Assembly: GCA_041402045.1 (NCBI GenBank)
Contig: JAWKSZ010000043.1
Coordinates: 1-64,000 of the forward strand
From: JAGQRJ01 sp041402045
GTDB lineage: Bacteria > Planctomycetota > J058
DNA length: 64,000 nt
Reading direction: 5' to 3'
Of this stretch, positions 9,807-18,153 are shown in pieces (within the stretch, counting starts at the first letter, position 1; each line of letters starts with the position of its first letter). Under the pieces are notes generated by a model, which ran no database searches, had not been told where the DNA came from, and saw only the letters and a program-made list of their open reading frames with translations. The position numbers and the translations under genes are program-made.

Positions 9807-12044
9807 TCAGCGCTCGGGCGAGAGGGTGTCGATCCCCAGCTCCTTGGCGTAGTCGAGCAGCGCCTGGACCTTGTCCTGGCTGGCGCCGCCCTGGGAGAGC
9901 TTGCCCAGGAACGCGGCCACGCTCAGGCGCTGCAGCGCGCTGGCGTCGAGCCGCGGGTTCTGGAGCACGTCCTTGAGGTCGGCGGGCAGGCTCTTGCTGC
10001 CGTCGAGGTAGTCCCCGAGCACGGTCTTGAGCGCGCTGCTCTGGTCGATCGCGCCGTCGATCGACTTGCCCAGGCTGACCGCGTTCACGAACTTGTCGAA
10101 GAACTGGCCGTCGCCGCCCACGATCTGAATGTTCGCCTTGCTGAAGGCCTCGCGCATGATCTGGGCCTGGGCGAAGGCGATGTCCTTGCGCACGGTGATC
10201 CCGGCCAGCTCGACCTCCTTCTCCTTGTCGAGGCGCAGGCGGAACTCCTCGTGCTCGCGGCCCACGCCGTCGAGCTCGCGCATGGCCGCGGCCTTCTCGG
10301 CGAGGCCCGTGGCCTCGGCGCTGAGCTTCTCCTTGATCGCGGCGGCCTCGGCGAAGCCCGTGCGCTCGATCGCCTGGGCGCGGGCCTCCTCGACCTTGAC
10401 CGTGGCCAGGCCCTTCTGCTCGGCGCCGGTGGCCTCGGCGACCAGCTTCTCGCGGGTGACCTTGGCCTCGGCGGTGCCCTTCTTCTCGATCGCCATGGCC
10501 TCGGCCTCGTGCACGCGCACCGTGGCCAGGCCCTTCTGCTCGTGGCCCTCGGCCTCGGCGACCAGCTTCTCCTTGACCACCCGCGCCTCGGCCATGCCGA
10601 GCTTCTCGGTGGCCTGGGCGTCGGCCTCCTTGACCGTGACTCGGGCCAGGCCCTCCGCCGCGGCCTCGGCGCGCACACCGTCGGCCAGGCGGATCTTGGC
10701 CTGGGCCTGCTTGTCGGCGACCGAGAGCTTGGCCTCGGCGATCGTGAGCTCTTCCTTGGCGCGGAACTTGGCCGCCTGCTCGCTGGCCTCGGCCTTCTTG
10801 ATGTCCTTGACGAGGGCTTCCTGGGCCTCGGCCTCGGCGGTGATCACGATCACCTCCTTCTGGCGCTTGGCGTCGGCGGTGGCGCGCAGGTCCTTGATCG
10901 CCTCCTCCTCGTGAGCCACGGTCTTGTCCACCGCGATCCGGGCGCGGATCACGTCGGCGATCTCCTTCTTCTGGACCTCGAGCTCCTTCTCCTTGGCGAT
11001 CCGCTCGAGCTCCACGGCGCGCTCGCGGCCGATCTCCTCCAGCGCGCGGTCACGCTCGACCTTCTCGGCCTCCACGGCGACCACCCGCTCGCGGTTCTTC
11101 TCGGCGACCTCGACCTGGCGGCGCTTGTTCTCGTCGCCGATCGCGATCTCCTCGTCGGCCTTGAGCCGGGCCAGCTCCGCGCGGCTGCGCTCCTCGGCCT
11201 GCACGCGCTGGGTCTCCGCCAGCTCGCGGGCCTGCATGGTCGTGATCTCGCGCTTCTGCTTGGCCTCGGCGTCCGCCTGCTGGCGTTCGAGCTCGAGGAT
11301 CGTCTCCTCGGCCTCGACGTCCTGCTTCTTGATCGCCTTGCGCTCTTGCTGCTTGAAGTCGTTGGTGAGGATGTTCTGTTGCGAGGTGAGCTCGGTGATC
11401 TTCTTGATGCCCTGGGCGTCGAGGATGTTCTGCTTGTCCAGGTGCTCGAGCGGCGTCTGCTCGAGGTAGTCGATCGCGGCGTCCTCGAGCACGTAGCCGT
11501 TGAGGTCCTGCCCGATCACCTTGATGATCTCGTCCTTGAACTCGTCCCGCTTCTCGTAGAGCTCCACGAAGTCCAGGCGCTTACCGACGGTCTTGAGCGC
11601 CTCGGAGAACTTCGCCATGAACAGCTCCTCGAGGGTCGACTGCTTGGACGCGCGCTCGCAGCCGATCGCCTGCGCCACCTTGAGCACGTCCTCGGCGGTC
11701 TTGTTGACCCGCACGAAGAACGAGACGCGAATGTCGGCGCGGATGTTGTCCTTGCAGATCAAGCCCTCCTTGCCCCGGCGCTCGAGCTCGATCGTCTTGA
11801 GCGAGATCTCCATGACCTCCGCCCGGTGCACGATCGGGAGCACCGTGGCCCCGGTGAAGGTCACCTTGGGCTCGCCGCGCATCTTGTTCACGATCAGGGC
11901 CTGACCCTGATTGACCTTGCGATAGAAGCGCGCGACGAGGATCGCCGCGCCCCCGAGGAACATGGCGACGAACAGGATCACGCCGACCACCGCGAACAAC
12001 GCGGGGGGAATGCCGGCAGCGGCCAGGAGCAGGGTCTGGTTCAC
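9807..12044 (-). CDS. yqiK: Flotillin (YqiK-like SPFH protein) with internal repeats
   Basis: A 745-residue protein: one N-terminal transmembrane helix (about 15-37), an SPFH/band-7 domain (45-230, ARFYRKVNQGQALIVNKMRG onwards), then a very long charged coiled coil. Within residues 468-581 a unit of about 34 residues, resembling VKEKLVAEAxGxEQKGLATV, repeats about three times; it is the flotillin AEA-type repeat. A globular tail of about 130 residues follows. Flotillins scaffold ordered membrane microdomains. The start is GTG 12044 behind GAGGAAGG. It lies 16 bases downstream of the YqiJ-like gene and 59 bases upstream of the giant ATPase, so the three form one leftward transcription unit. 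Confidence 0.92.
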   Translation of the reverse strand: MNQTLLLAAAGIPPALFAVVGVILFVAMFLGGAAILVARFYRKVNQGQALIVNKMRGEPKVTFTGATVLPIVHRAEVMEISLKTIELERRGKEGLICKDNIRADIRVSFFVRVNKTAEDVLKVAQAIGCERASKQSTLEELFMAKFSEALKTVGKRLDFVELYEKRDEFKDEIIKVIGQDLNGYVLEDAAIDYLEQTPLEHLDKQNILDAQGIKKITELTSQQNILTNDFKQQERKAIKKQDVEAEETILELERQQADAEAKQKREITTMQARELAETQRVQAEERSRAELARLKADEEIAIGDENKRRQVEVAEKNRERVVAVEAEKVERDRALEEIGRERAVELERIAKEKELEVQKKEIADVIRARIAVDKTVAHEEEAIKDLRATADAKRQKEVIVITAEAEAQEALVKDIKKAEASEQAAKFRAKEELTIAEAKLSVADKQAQAKIRLADGVRAEAAAEGLARVTVKEADAQATEKLGMAEARVVKEKLVAEAEGHEQKGLATVRVHEAEAMAIEKKGTAEAKVTREKLVAEATGAEQKGLATVKVEEARAQAIERTGFAEAAAIKEKLSAEATGLAEKAAAMRELDGVGREHEEFRLRLDKEKEVELAGITVRKDIAFAQAQIMREAFSKANIQIVGGDGQFFDKFVNAVSLGKSIDGAIDQSSALKTVLGDYLDGSKSLPADLKDVLQNPRLDASALQRLSVAAFLGKLSQGGASQDKVQALLDYAKELGIDTLSPER

Positions 12045-12060
12045 GGGGACCTTCCTCGAA

Positions 12061-12816
12061 TCAGAGGGTGGGGATCGGGGACTCCGTCAGCGGCTTGGTC
12101 CCGCTGGAGAGGCCCTCGTCGGGGTCGAAGGGTTCGATCAGGTAGACGTCGCGCTCGTGGTCGTACTCGACCAGGACCGCGGTCATGCCCTTGCTGGGGG
12201 TCTCGGAGCCGGCGTAGCGCACCTGGAGGATGAGGCCCGCCCCGCCGTCCTTGCACTCGGCCTGCCCGAAGGTCAGGTCGACGCTGTTGGTGGTGATCGT
12301 GCACAGCTTGCCGACCAGGCCCAGCTTGTGGGGCGCGGTCTCGATCTGGAAGAAGCGCGCGAAGGGGCGCACGAGCTGGCCGCTGATCAGAAGCGCGACG
12401 AACAGCGCGGCCAGGAACACCAGCGCGCCCGCCGCGAGCTGACTGATCCAGCGCGTGAGCAGCGGGGTCAGGTAGTAGCTCCCCAGCGAGGAGAACAGCC
12501 AGCTCCACACCGAGACCATGCTCAGGGAGAAGGTCAGCGGGACCTCCTGCACCCCCAGCGCGTGGAACAGGAAGCGCAGGACGCCGCCCTCGTCGGCCCC
12601 GTCGAGGGCGTCTCCCGCGCCGTCGGCGGCGCCCTCGGCCGCCCCGTCGACGGCGCCGTCCAGCGCACCGTCGGCGGCGCCGTCCAGGTCGACGTCCACG
12701 AGGTCCAGGTCGAGGAGCCCGAGGAACACCGTGCACCAGTAGAGCGTGCCGACCCCGAGCATGACGGTGAACACCACCGTGGGGAAGCTCAGAATGACCT
12801 GAAGGAACTCGTGCAT
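12061..12816 (-). CDS. yqiJ: YqiJ-like OB-fold membrane protein
   Basis: A 251-residue protein: membrane helix near residues 10-33, an Asp/Gly/Ala-rich segment (about 39-75, repeating DGA/DGAV units), two or three further helices to about residue 155, then a C-terminal soluble domain of OB/NfeD type (GLVGKLCTITTNSVD, VEYDHERDVYLIEPFD). This matches the DUF1449/YqiJ family, which is encoded next to flotillin YqiK in many bacteria, as here. It probably modulates flotillin assembly. The start is ATG 12816 (MHEFLQVILSF); a longer in-frame version starting near 12975 would run through the divergent kinase promoter region. Confidence 0.82.
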   Translation of the reverse strand: MHEFLQVILSFPTVVFTVMLGVGTLYWCTVFLGLLDLDLVDVDLDGAADGALDGAVDGAAEGAADGAGDALDGADEGGVLRFLFHALGVQEVPLTFSLSMVSVWSWLFSSLGSYYLTPLLTRWISQLAAGALVFLAALFVALLISGQLVRPFARFFQIETAPHKLGLVGKLCTITTNSVDLTFGQAECKDGGAGLILQVRYAGSETPSKGMTAVLVEYDHERDVYLIEPFDPDEGLSSGTKPLTESPIPTL

Positions 12817-12856
12817 GCCCCGCTCGCGGGCCCGAGCGTAAGGGCCATCCCCGGGG

Positions 12857-15043
12857 ATGGCAACGGCCTCCAGGGGGGTGGACTTGTTCGTCGGAGGCGC
12901 CCGGGATACTCCGAAGGAGGTGAGCTGGTCGAGGTCCGAGGTCCCCAACTCCCGCTCGCAGTCCGGCGAGCTCACGCCCTCCCGCTCGGGGAGCGCGCCG
13001 GGTCGGCGTGCCCCGCGCCTGCCTCACGACCGGTTCGAGGTGCTCAACGAGCTCGGCCGCGGCGGCATGGGCGCGGTCTACCACGCCCGGGAGCGGCACA
13101 CCGGACGCGAAGTCGCGCTCAAGGTGATCCTCGACCCCGAGCGGAACCCGCGCCGCCTGGCGCGCTTCCAGCGCGAGGCGCAGCTCGCGGCGTCACTCAC
13201 GCACCCCGGAGTCGTGGCCGTGCACTCGGCGGACCTCGAGGGCTCGCCGCCCTGGATCGCCTACGAGCTGATCAAGGGCGCGCGGACCCTGGATCAGGGG
13301 ATCAAGGTCGCCCCGCCCCGGGTGCGGGTGGGCTGGATCCTGGAGGTCGCGCGGGCGGTGGGCGCCGCCCACGAGCGCGGGATCGTGCACCGCGACCTCA
13401 AGCCGCAGAACGTGCTGATCGACGGCATGGGCCGGGCCATGGTCACCGACTTCGGGCTGGCCGCCCACGAAGAGGCCGAGCGCCTGACCCGCAGCGGGGC
13501 CCTGATCGGGACCCCCCACTACATGGCCCCCGAGCAGATCGGCGCGGACCGCGCCGGCCTCGGCCCGCACACCGACGTGTGGGCGCTGGGGGTCATGCTC
13601 TACGAGGCGATCGTGGGCGAGCGCCCGTTCAACGGCCAGACCGTGCTGGCCCTCGGCGCCCAGATCACGAGCGAGCGGGTGCCGGTCCCCTCCCAGCACG
13701 CCGACGGGGTCCCCCCCTCGTGGGACCACGTGGTGCTCAAGGCCCTGAGCCGCCCCACCGGCCAGCGCTACCGCGACGCCAGCGCCTTCGCCGACGAGCT
13801 GGAGCGCGCGCTCAGCGGCGAGCGCCTGGGCGCCTCGCGCCGGCTGCTGCGGCGCGCCGCGCTCCTGGGCGGGCTCCTGGCCGCCCTCGCGCTGTGCGCC
13901 GTCGCCGTGGACTGGGTGCGCGGGCGCGTCCGCGACCCGGCCGAGCTGGCCGCGCCGCTCCTCGAGCTGGGGAGCCTGCCCGGGGAGACGCCCCGCGACG
14001 CCCTGCTCCTGCGCGGCACCGTGAGCGACGACGTCGAGGCGCTCACGGTCGAGCTCGGCGAGCGAAGCTTCACCCTCCCGGTGCGCGGGGGCCGCTTCCA
14101 GACCGAGGTCGCCCTCGAGCTCGGCGAGAACCATCTGCGTGTGAGCGTCCCCGACGGCGAGGCGCACACCGCGACGGTGATCCGCGTGCCCCCGTGGTGG
14201 CCCGGGCTCTCTCAGCGCCAGCGCCCGCGGCTCCCGCTCCCGCCCGGGCTCAGCTTCGGCGAGGTCGAGGGCGAGTACGTGAACGCCGTCGACGGCTCGC
14301 GCCTGGTGTGGATCCCGCCGGCCGAGGACGTGTCCCTGGGCGGGCGCAGCGGCGACCAGGGGGCGACCCACTTCTTCCGCGACGAGGTCCGCCGCTCGGT
14401 CCCCGGCTTCTTCCTGGGGAAGTTCGAAGTGACCTGGGCCCAGGTGGCGACCTTCTTCGAGGCGACCCAGCAGCAGGTCGACCTGACCCGTCGGCGCACC
14501 TTCCGCTCGGTGGGCACCTCGATCGACGGCTCCCAGCGCACGCTCAAGCGCGCGATGCGGGCCGGCGACGACGAGCCCGCGGTGCGCTTGCAGCTGAGCG
14601 AGGTCCAGGGCTACCTCGAGTGGGCGGGTCTGCGCCTGCCGACCGAGGACGAGTGGGAGTTCGCGGCGCGGGGCGACGAGGGCTTCTACTACCCCTACGG
14701 CGGGGAGCTCGACGAGCGCCGGGTCAACGCCAACGGGACCCTGGACCTCCCCCCGGGGGAGGAGGGCGACCGCTACCTGATCACGGCGCCGGTGGAGACC
14801 TTGAGCGTGGGTCGCTCGCCCTTCGGCTGCTACCACATGGCGGGCAACGCTCAGGAGCTGGTGATCAGCTCGTCGGCGACCGCGGAGTCGAGCAACCAGC
14901 ACACGGTGCTGCAGAACTACGTCGGCCGCGGCGGGAGCTGGGTCAGCCAGCCGCGCTACTGCAGCGGGGTCGTGCGCTTCCCCCTGACCGACGACGTCTC
15001 CACCCAGGAGCTCGGCTTCCGGGTCGCTCGCTCTGCCGATTAG
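12857..15043 (+). CDS. Ser/Thr kinase with C-terminal FGE-sulfatase-like domain
   Basis: Up to 728 residues. The kinase domain (about 55-320) is intact: GRGGMG loop, VALKVI lysine, HRDLKPQN catalytic loop, DFGLA. A single membrane helix lies near 335-355. An extracellular Ig-like strand region and a formylglycine-generating-enzyme-like C-type-lectin fold follow (GKFEVTWAQVATFF, LRLPTEDEWEFAARG, GGSWVSQPRYCSGVVRF, GFRVARS). This is the standard planctomycete receptor-kinase plan: sensor outside, kinase inside. The start is uncertain: ATG 12857, GTG 12878, TTG 12884 and GTG 12920 are all in frame. GATACT at 12905-12910 could be a -10 box, which would favour the GTG at 12920. It is divergent from the YqiJ-flotillin operon. 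Confidence 0.9.
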   Translation: MATASRGVDLFVGGARDTPKEVSWSRSEVPNSRSQSGELTPSRSGSAPGRRAPRLPHDRFEVLNELGRGGMGAVYHARERHTGREVALKVILDPERNPRRLARFQREAQLAASLTHPGVVAVHSADLEGSPPWIAYELIKGARTLDQGIKVAPPRVRVGWILEVARAVGAAHERGIVHRDLKPQNVLIDGMGRAMVTDFGLAAHEEAERLTRSGALIGTPHYMAPEQIGADRAGLGPHTDVWALGVMLYEAIVGERPFNGQTVLALGAQITSERVPVPSQHADGVPPSWDHVVLKALSRPTGQRYRDASAFADELERALSGERLGASRRLLRRAALLGGLLAALALCAVAVDWVRGRVRDPAELAAPLLELGSLPGETPRDALLLRGTVSDDVEALTVELGERSFTLPVRGGRFQTEVALELGENHLRVSVPDGEAHTATVIRVPPWWPGLSQRQRPRLPLPPGLSFGEVEGEYVNAVDGSRLVWIPPAEDVSLGGRSGDQGATHFFRDEVRRSVPGFFLGKFEVTWAQVATFFEATQQQVDLTRRRTFRSVGTSIDGSQRTLKRAMRAGDDEPAVRLQLSEVQGYLEWAGLRLPTEDEWEFAARGDEGFYYPYGGELDERRVNANGTLDLPPGEEGDRYLITAPVETLSVGRSPFGCYHMAGNAQELVISSSATAESSNQHTVLQNYVGRGGSWVSQPRYCSGVVRFPLTDDVSTQELGFRVARSAD

Positions 15044-15510
15044 CGGGCGGCGGGTTCGCGGGCGCCGAAGCGTCGGGCGAGGGCCTCCGCGCGGTAGGCG
15101 AAGATCCGCTCGAGGTCGGGGCGCACGAACCAGCGTTCGATCAGCGGGCCGCCCCAGTGGGCGTAGTCCACGCGATCCAGCACGCGCGTCGTCTCCGCGT
15201 CGAGGGCCTCGAAGGTGTGGGCGTGGCGCCAGAGGGTGTAGGGGCCCTTGATCTGCTCGTCCACGAAGAACCCGGGCGGCTCCCAGGCAGAGATCCGGGT
15301 GCGCCAGCGCAGGGGCACGCCGTGGAGCTTGATCCGGTAGTCGATCAGCGCCCCCTCCTGCATGGGGATCTCGCCCTCGGTCAGGATCTGGAACTGGAGC
15401 CAGGGCGGGGTCAACGCCTCGAGGTTCCGCGCGTCCGCGAAGAACGCGAACACGTCGTCCAGGGAGCAGGGCAGGACCTGCTCTTGCTCAAGCCGTCGGG
15501 TGCGGGGCAT
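15040..15510 (-). CDS. SRPBCC (START-like) ligand-binding protein
   Basis: A 156-residue protein with the helix-grip pattern of the SRPBCC/polyketide-cyclase superfamily: LDDVFAFFADARNLEALTPPWLQF at the start, a strand-rich middle (LHGVPLRWRTRI) and the long C-terminal helix (RIFAYRAEALARRF). Proteins of this subgroup are frequently fused to, or encoded beside, SDR39U1/YfcH epimerases, exactly as here: the two genes overlap by 23 bases. The ligand is unknown. It converges with the kinase-FGE gene, with the stops overlapping by 4 bases. Confidence 0.82.
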   Translation of the reverse strand: MPRTRRLEQEQVLPCSLDDVFAFFADARNLEALTPPWLQFQILTEGEIPMQEGALIDYRIKLHGVPLRWRTRISAWEPPGFFVDEQIKGPYTLWRHAHTFEALDAETTRVLDRVDYAHWGGPLIERWFVRPDLERIFAYRAEALARRFGAREPAAR

Positions 15511-16423
15511 GGGCGCCTCCTCGCGCGCGCGGGCCGAGGAGGTCGGCGAGCGCCCCCTCCAGCCGGGTGAACTCGAACTCGAAGCCCTGGTCCAGCGCCG
15601 CCTGGGGCACGACGCGCCGGCTGGTGAGCAGCTCGGCGGAGAAGCCGCCCAGGACCAGGCGCAGGGCGGTCTCCGGGACCGGGAGCCAGGCCGGGCGCCC
15701 CAGGGCGGCCGCCAAGGTCCGGGCGAACTCCGCCTGGGTCACGGGCTCGGGCGCGGTGGCGTTCAACGGACCGGCGACCTCAGGCGTCTCCAGCGCCCAC
15801 ACGATCAAGCGCACCAGGTCGTCGGCGTGGATCCAGGACCACCACTGCCGCCCGGAGCCCAGGCGCCCGCCGAGGGCCAGGCGGTAGGGAGTCAGGAGCG
15901 CTTCGAGCGCGCCCCCACGCGGATCGAGCACGAGCCCGATCCGCAGCCGGACCTCGCGCGCGGCGTGGGCTCGTGCCTCCGCCTCCCAGGCCTGACACAC
16001 CTCCGAGAGGAAACCCTCCCCCGCCGACGCGGCCTCGTCCAGGACGGTGTCTCCGCGCTCCCCGTAGTAGCCCATGGCGCTGGCGCAGATCAGGGCCGGC
16101 GGCCGCTCGAGCGCGGCGCAGGCGCTGACCAGCGCCCGTGTGCCGAGCACCCGCGAGTCGCGGATCGCCGCGCGCTTGCTCCGGGTCCAGCGACCGACGA
16201 CGGTCTCCCCGGCGAGGTGGATCAGCGCGTCCGCGCCCTCGAGGGCGGCCGTCGGCGGGGCGCTGCGCGCGTCCCAGCGCAGCGCGTCGACCTCCCGCGG
16301 GAGCTCGCTGCGCGCGCGCTCGGGGTCCCGGGTCAGCGCGCTGACCGAGTGCCCGCGAGCGCAGAGCGCGGGCAGCAGCCGCCCACCCACGAGCCCCGTG
16401 GCCCCGCTGACGACGACCTTCAC
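15488..16423 (-). CDS. SDR39U1/YfcH-type (TIGR01777) NAD(P)-dependent epimerase
   Basis: A 311-residue Rossmann protein beginning MKVVVSGATGLVGGRLLPAL (GxxGxxG). It has LIHLAGETV, ICASAMGYYGERG (the Tyr of the SDR active site within YYGxxG) and WSWIHADDLVRLI, all hallmarks of the TIGR01777 family. Reaction unknown; the family resembles sugar epimerases. The GTG start overlaps the TGA of the upstream selenoprotein gene (GTGA), indicating translational coupling. This gene set (redox protein, SDR39U1, SRPBCC) next to a CarH/LitR regulator resembles light-response clusters in other bacteria. Confidence 0.88.
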   Translation of the reverse strand: MKVVVSGATGLVGGRLLPALCARGHSVSALTRDPERARSELPREVDALRWDARSAPPTAALEGADALIHLAGETVVGRWTRSKRAAIRDSRVLGTRALVSACAALERPPALICASAMGYYGERGDTVLDEAASAGEGFLSEVCQAWEAEARAHAAREVRLRIGLVLDPRGGALEALLTPYRLALGGRLGSGRQWWSWIHADDLVRLIVWALETPEVAGPLNATAPEPVTQAEFARTLAAALGRPAWLPVPETALRLVLGGFSAELLTSRRVVPQAALDQGFEFEFTRLEGALADLLGPRARGGAHAPHPTA

Positions 16424-16977
16424 GCCTGCTCCCTGGCGACGCCCAGCTCGCGCGCGGCCGCGAGCAGCTCCGCCACCGAGGGGTGATCCCCCGAGCGCTG
16501 GCTCACGTAGTGGTAGCGCAGGACGCCGTCCTGGATCACGACCACCCCGCCGTTCTGCCAGGGGTCGCCCTGGGTGCGGCCCTGACGGAACCCGTCGCGC
16601 CAGGCGCCGATCGCCGAGCCGACGGAGCCGGGTCCCAGCACGCGCAGGATCCCGCGCTTGAAGCCCAGGGCCTGGTAGAGCTCGAGCCCCGGATCGACCA
16701 GGAGCCGCACGTCCGCGGGCAACTCGGCCTCGTCACGAAAGGCCTGCGCCATGGTGGGGGTGCCGCTGCCGACGAACGCCAACCGCACGCCGGCGTCGCG
16801 CAAGGTGGAGTGGTGGGCGCAGACCTGCGCCACCTGTTGGCGGCAGAACAGTCACCCGAAGTGCCGGAGGAAGACCACCAGCGCGGGGGCCTCTGCCCAC
16901 AGCTCCCGGAAGAGCACCTGGGCGCCGTCGTCGGCGGTGAGGACGCGCGCGGCTGCGTCCGCGGGAACAGGGGTCAT
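16420..16977 (-). CDS. Peroxiredoxin-like (AhpC-TSA_2/PRXL2) putative selenoprotein with in-frame UGA as selenocysteine
   Basis: Read through one TGA (16852-16854), the gene encodes 185 residues from ATG 16977 (GAGGCG upstream) to TGA 16420. The TGA is codon 42 in VVFLRHFG-U-LFCRQQVAQ, exactly where this thioredoxin-fold family has its first redox Cys (FGCxFCR). The product is therefore a UxxC protein: Sec42, Cys45. Similarity continues without a break (AGVRLAFVGSGTPTMAQAF, LLVDPGLELYQALGFKRG). A hairpin with apical hexamer AGGUCU starts 18 nt after the UGA (see SECIS entry). The expected role is reduction of peroxide or disulfide. It leads an operon with SDR39U1 and SRPBCC genes and is divergent from a B12 photoreceptor-like repressor. 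Alternatives are a Cys-to-stop mutation or a base-call error. Confidence 0.82.
16812..16834 (-). promoter_or_regulatory. Bacterial SECIS hairpin downstream of the UGA codon
   Basis: On the minus strand this forms GGU-GGCGC [AGGUCU] GCGCC-C-ACC: eight base pairs with one bulged C. The apical loop begins 25 nt after the UGA, inside the 16-37 nt range described for bacterial SECIS elements. The decamer GCAGGUCUGC around the loop is, from memory, identical to the tip of the E. coli fdhF SECIS bound by SelB. It lies within the coding sequence, as bacterial SECIS elements must. Confidence 0.8.
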
Positions 16978-17001
16978 GGCGCCTCGCATTCGTCTACAGT
17001 T

Positions 17002-17020
17002 TGTCCAGATTCTGAAGACA
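17002..17020. promoter_or_regulatory. Candidate operator between the selenoprotein operon and the CarH-like gene
   Basis: TGTCCAGATTCTGAAGACA is an interrupted dyad (TGTC-CAGA-T-TCTG-AA-GACA) in the 85-base gap between the two divergent starts. Its position suits a repressor acting on both promoters, most simply the adjacent MerR/B12 protein. The assignment is inferred; no binding consensus was tested. Confidence 0.45.
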
Positions 17021-17062
17021 TGCAAGCGCCCGGGTGTTTCCTTCCGCAGAGAAAGTTCCCAC

Positions 17063-18043
17063 ATGTCCGCAGAGCAGACTACGCTAAGCGGAAGGAGCAG
17101 GAACCTGGACGTGGGCGAGCGCGGAATCTACAAAATGCGCACAATCTCTGAGAGGACGGGAATCTCGCCCTCTCTGCTCCGCGCCTGGGAGCGTCGTCAC
17201 GGGTTGCTCGAGCCCGAGCGCACCGACGGCGGCCACCGCCTCTACACCGAGACCGACCTCCAGGTCCTGCAGCGGATCCGCCAACTCCTGGACCAGGGCC
17301 GCTCGATCGGAGAGCTGGCGAGCCTCGGTCGCAAGGCGCTCCTGAGCCCCAGCCTGCCGCCGCTGGCGGCGCCCAAGGCCCCGCCGCCGCGCCCCCAGCC
17401 GACCGTCGTGGAGCCAGGCCTCTCAGGCCTGCGCGACCGGATCGTCGACGCGGCGGTCGACCTCGAGGAGGCGGAGCTGCAGCGCGCGCTCGACGCCTGC
17501 TTCGCGCAGGTCGCGCCGACGACGGCCCTGGACTACGTGGTGTTCCCTGCCCTGCACGAGGTCGGCGAGCGCTGGGCGCGCGGCGAGTGCAGCGTGGCCG
17601 GCGAACACCTGATCAGCGCCAAGGTCGTGGGTCGCCTGATCAAGCTCCTGGAGGTCGCGAATCCGTCCGCGGGGCCCGACGTGCCCCGCGCGATCTGCGC
17701 CTGCCTCCCCGACGAACAGCACGTGATCGGCGCCCTGGCGGTGGCCTACCACCTGGCGCGCAGGGGCTACCACGTGCACTACCTGGGCGCGGCGATGCCG
17801 CTCCCCGACCTCGAGCGGAGCTGTCAGGTCCTGCGCCCGCGGGTCGTGGCCTTGAGCGTGGTGCGGGCGCCCCTGCTCGGGACCCACCAACCAGGCCTGA
17901 TCGCCTTCGCTGAGCGCGTGATCCCCAACGGGACGCGGGTGCTGGTGGGTGGCCCGGGGGTTCGCGGCGCAGACCCAGCGCTCCCCGCCTCCGGAATCGA
18001 GCTGCTCCAGCCCGAGGCGGACCTGACCAAGGCCTTGGCCTAG
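17063..18043 (+). CDS. MerR-family B12-dependent regulator, CarH/LitR photoreceptor type
   Basis: A 326-residue protein. A MerR winged helix (residues about 26-95: ISERTGISPSLLRAWERRHGLLEPER, GGHRLYTETDLQVL) is followed by a Pro-rich linker. A four-helix cobalamin cap then carries W171-x9-E181-H182 (WARGECSVAGEH), the W-x9-EH signature of adenosylcobalamin photoreceptors. A B12 Rossmann domain has EQH (His220) as candidate cobalt ligand and GYHVHYLGAAMP. CarH proteins bind DNA as a tetramer in the dark and release it when light cleaves AdoCbl. The start is ATG 17063. It is divergent from the selenoprotein operon and probably its repressor; whether light or B12 level is the signal here is not known. 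Confidence 0.87.
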   Translation: MSAEQTTLSGRSRNLDVGERGIYKMRTISERTGISPSLLRAWERRHGLLEPERTDGGHRLYTETDLQVLQRIRQLLDQGRSIGELASLGRKALLSPSLPPLAAPKAPPPRPQPTVVEPGLSGLRDRIVDAAVDLEEAELQRALDACFAQVAPTTALDYVVFPALHEVGERWARGECSVAGEHLISAKVVGRLIKLLEVANPSAGPDVPRAICACLPDEQHVIGALAVAYHLARRGYHVHYLGAAMPLPDLERSCQVLRPRVVALSVVRAPLLGTHQPGLIAFAERVIPNGTRVLVGGPGVRGADPALPASGIELLQPEADLTKALA

Positions 18044-18059
18044 TTCCGTCCCCGCGGCG

Positions 18060-18073
18060 GGGCGAAATCGCCC
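18060..18073 (+). terminator. Short hairpin after the CarH-like gene
   Basis: GGGCGA-AA-TCGCCC, a perfect 6-bp stem 17 bases past the stop, preceded by a second small GC hairpin. There is no T-run, so it is at best a weak terminator. Confidence 0.3.
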
Positions 18074-18139
18074 GCACAGCTGCAAAAGAACTTACGCATT
18101 TCTTTCAACGCCACGAGGCAGGCGGCCCGGCGTCGCATC

Positions 18140-18153
18140 GGACAAAACTGTCC
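18140..18153. promoter_or_regulatory. GGACA-N4-TGTCC inverted repeat upstream of the zinc-knuckle gene
   Basis: A perfect 5+5 inverted repeat with spacer AAAC, followed by a lone GACA (18162-18165) and TGTC (18181-18184). It sits 80 bases upstream of the GTG. The same core as the 17002-17020 dyad (TGTC/GACA) suggests one regulator might see both; this is inference. Confidence 0.35.

Noticed and set aside
4291..9852. A very long open frame (about 1,850 codons) antisense to the giant ATPase, and another of about 1,180 codons antisense across 904-4440
   Set aside because: Both are products of high GC codon bias on the opposite strand. Their translations are Arg/Pro/Leu/Gln-rich with no domain motifs, while the other strand encodes conserved families.
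16978..17062. Cobalamin riboswitch upstream of the CarH-like gene
   Set aside because: The 85-base gap is too short for a B12 riboswitch (about 200 nt) and no B12-box was seen.
16852..17064. Two separate small genes (16852-17064 and 16420-16833) instead of one selenoprotein
   Set aside because: The upstream piece would end at the exact redox Cys and the downstream piece would begin mid-domain without an RBS. A SECIS-like hairpin explains the UGA better.
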